Below, one piece after another: positions 6,677 through 7,863 of a stretch of 7,863 nucleotides of DNA. Below the pieces are notes generated by a model, which worked only from the letters and a program-made list of their open reading frames with translations, did not search any database and was not told the origin of the DNA. The translations under genes and the position numbers were made by a program. Position 1 is the first letter of the stretch. Each line of letters opens with the position of its first letter. Where the stretch lies: positions 1 through 7,863 of the forward strand of contig CALEZJ010000110.1 of assembly GCA_937927885.1 (NCBI GenBank), in the 5' to 3' direction. The stretch comes from an uncultured Paracoccaceae bacterium. Lineage in GTDB: Bacteria; Pseudomonadota; Alphaproteobacteria; Rhodobacterales; Rhodobacteraceae.

Positions 6677-7360
6677 ATGAGACCATTCATCGCCCTTCTG
6701 GCGGCGACGGCGCTGGCGCCGGTGACCGCCCTTGCGCAGGAGGCCTACCGCGTCGGCCTCAGCGGCGCGCTGACCGGCCCCGCCGCCGGTAGCTATGCCC
6801 CGGCCATCGAGGGCCTGCAGCTTTATATCGAACGTCTGAACGCCGCGGGCGGGATCGACGGTCGCCCGGTCGAACTGATCGTTCTCGATGATACCGGCGA
6901 GCCTTCGCGCGGGGCGACGAACTCGCGTCGTCTGCTGGGGCAGGAGCGCGTGAGCCTGATGATCAACGCCAGCCTCTCGTCAACTTTCGCGCCGATGATC
7001 GCAGATGCGCAGCGCGCCGGTGTGCCGCTCTTGTTCGCGTCGTCGGCCTGCCCGGCCGAGGTCTATCCGCCTGCGCAGCCGCTCTTGTATTGCTCGACCG
7101 CCTTTGCCGCGCGCTATGACAGCCGCGCCACGCTGGATTTCGTGCAAGAGCAGGCCGGCACCGACATCGACCTCGGCCTCGTCGCCATGGCCATCCCGCT
7201 GTCGCGCGGGGAGATCGAGGCGGCCGAGGGACTGGCACGCGAGGCATGCGGCCGCACGCGCCCACCATCGTGCCGCCGCCCACCGCCGATTACACGCCGT
7301 TTGCCACCTCGATCCAACAGGCCGGTGCTGACTGGGTATATGCTTGGGCGCCCTGGGTGA
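6677..7360 (+). CDS. N-terminal fragment of the ABC substrate-binding protein
   Basis: Readable product of ATG 6677 up to the out-of-frame TAA/TGA-type stop at 7360. The start is preceded by AAGGGAG (6664-6670) at a spacing of six bases. Residues 1-20 form a signal peptide (MRPFIALLAATALAPVTALA, cleavage before QEAYRVG). Family-typical first lobe: VGLSGALTGPAAG (26-38), then LYIERLNAAGGIDGRPVEL and VLDDTGEPSRGATNSRRLL, the usual Asn-Ala-Ala-Gly-Gly-Ile signature. Residues after about 189 are Arg/Pro-rich frameshift readthrough with no family character. If the shift is real, the product lacks the second lobe and the hinge crossings and should not bind ligand. Confidence 0.7.
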   Translation: MRPFIALLAATALAPVTALAQEAYRVGLSGALTGPAAGSYAPAIEGLQLYIERLNAAGGIDGRPVELIVLDDTGEPSRGATNSRRLLGQERVSLMINASLSSTFAPMIADAQRAGVPLLFASSACPAEVYPPAQPLLYCSTAFAARYDSRATLDFVQEQAGTDIDLGLVAMAIPLSRGEIEAAEGLAREACGRTRPPSCRRPPPITRRLPPRSNRPVLTGYMLGRPG

Positions 7361-7818
7361 CGCAGGTGCGCACGGTCGAGGCGCTGCGCCGTCTGGGTTG
7401 GGAGGGCAACTATATCGCCTGGGGCCATATCGAGGCCGAGGGGGAACTGGCCCGTCTGCGGGATGCGAACCTCTATGCTATCGGGGCGAACTCGCTGTTT
7501 TCGGAAAACCTGCCGGTGCATCAGGACATCAGGGCCGCTGCTGCCGGTTCGACCTATCCCGCCGACCAGATGGCCGAAGGCTGGATTGCTGGTATGGTTG
7601 TCGAGGCCGCGCTGCGGGCGGCGGGCTGGCCCGCGGATGGCGCTGCGGTAAATGCGGCGATGCAGGGTCTGAATGTCGACACGCAGGGGCTGCGCGGAGG
7701 GCCGATCCAGTTCACCGCCGACAACCATTTCCGCGCGACGCAGTACTATCGTGTCTATCGCTGGAACGGCGAGGCGGTCGAGGTCGTGCGCGACTGGCAG
7801 GCCTATTCGGTCGAGTGA
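7246..7818 (+). CDS. C-terminal fragment of the ABC substrate-binding protein
   Basis: 190 codons from an internal ATG at 7246, which is probably not a real start: no signal peptide and no clear ribosome binding site. Contains the second lobe of a LivK-type protein: APTIVPPPTADYTPFATSI near the start, QQAGADWVYAWAPWVTQVRT, LRRLGWEGNYIAWGHI, a helix around DQMAEGWIAGMVVEAALRAA, and the terminal GGPIQFTADNHFRATQYYRV block close to the natural C-terminus. These blocks continue directly from the preceding fragment, which is why I read the two as one gene broken by a frameshift. Confidence 0.7.
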   Translation: MRPHAPTIVPPPTADYTPFATSIQQAGADWVYAWAPWVTQVRTVEALRRLGWEGNYIAWGHIEAEGELARLRDANLYAIGANSLFSENLPVHQDIRAAAAGSTYPADQMAEGWIAGMVVEAALRAAGWPADGAAVNAAMQGLNVDTQGLRGGPIQFTADNHFRATQYYRVYRWNGEAVEVVRDWQAYSVE

Positions 7819-7822
7819 GCCC

Positions 7823-7863
7823 ATGCAACTGATCGTCAACATCGTTGTCCTGACGTCCATCTA
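7823..7863 (+). CDS. Start of a LivH-type ABC permease (truncated by window edge)
   Basis: Only 13 full codons are present, reading MQLIVNIVVLTSI, with a likely Tyr next. This resembles the usual N-terminus of LivH-family inner-membrane permeases (short hydrophobic start ending in Ser-Ile-Tyr). It begins four bases after the stop of the ABC binding protein gene, as expected in a LivKHMGF-type operon. The upstream GAGTGAG is a weak ribosome binding site. The call rests on these few residues plus context. Confidence 0.6.
   Translation, partial: MQLIVNIVVLTSI

Larger units (their letters stand above)
6677..7818 (+). pseudogene. LivK-type ABC transporter substrate-binding protein, frameshifted
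   Basis: Whole locus of a type I periplasmic binding protein of the branched-chain amino acid/amide uptake family (Peripla_BP_6). About 380 residues if the frame is repaired, a normal length. Two reading frames each carry half of one protein: codons 1-189 in the frame of ATG 6677, then from about 7246 to TGA 7818 one base out of register. The break lies between 7244 and about 7262, inside a GC-rich tract containing GCGGCCGC. One added base in that interval restores continuity into the conserved TIVPPPTADYTPFAT. Apart from this the gene looks intact, with a signal peptide, family motifs in both lobes and a natural stop four bases before the next gene. It is either a recent single-base deletion or a base-calling error; no slippery heptamer for programmed frameshifting is visible. 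Substrate cannot be named. Confidence 0.8.

Noticed and set aside
6364..6690. Upstream extension of the TAXI frame and other small minus-strand frames in the intergenic region
   Set aside because: The extension lies before a good ribosome binding site and signal peptide start at 6363 and its composition is not protein-like. It merely reads across the tandem repeats and regulatory DNA.
7114..7860. Minus-strand open frame of 248 codons
   Set aside because: Antisense to both halves of the ABC binding protein, which match a known family in the plus direction.

Overview
The window is GC-rich, densely coded DNA that looks alphaproteobacterial, probably Rhodobacterales (Rhodobacter/Paracoccus/Roseobacter relatives). 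That placement is inferred from composition, gene families and compact gene overlaps; no RNA or marker gene confirms it. It holds two solute-uptake loci facing away from each other across a 313-base intergenic region.

Minus strand, read from 6363 down to 1: a five-gene, tightly packed operon. In transcription order it encodes a TAXI-type TRAP solute-binding protein (6363-5389), a small secreted DUF1850 protein (5420-4962), a fused 4TM/12TM TRAP permease (4930-2960), a DctB-like sensor histidine kinase (2963-1209) and a DctD-like response regulator (1212 to beyond position 1). Junctions are a 32-base overlap, a 31-base gap and two 4-base ATGA overlaps, so translational coupling is likely. The binding protein should capture an organic anion in the periplasm, the permease imports it using an ion gradient, and the two-component pair probably senses the same class of ligand and sets expression of the transporter.

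The most unusual point is in the regulator. It has an intact receiver domain and an intact AAA+ ATPase core of the sigma-54 activator family, but the sigma-54-contacting GAFTGA loop reads GAVAHD. It is probably not a classical sigma-54 activator. In agreement, I see no correctly spaced -24/-12 promoter in the intergenic region; two near matches are one base too short.

Intergenic region 6364-6676: three tandem 15-base repeats (6553-6597), two of which contain a GTTG-N3-CAAC dyad, and an 11-base perfect inverted repeat with arms 104 bases apart (6403-6413 and 6518-6528). These are the best candidates for cis-regulatory sites.

Plus strand from 6677: a LivK-type (branched-chain amino acid/amide family) ABC substrate-binding protein split by a frameshift near 7244-7262, followed by the first 13 codons of what looks like a LivH-type permease (7823 to the window end). 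The frameshift is either a real inactivation or a sequencing error in a very GC-rich tract.

No mobile element, CRISPR array, tRNA or rRNA was seen. Nothing here amounts to a wholly new system. The notable items are the sigma-54-uncoupled DctD-like regulator tied to a TAXI transporter, the tandem operator-like repeats, and the broken ABC binding protein.
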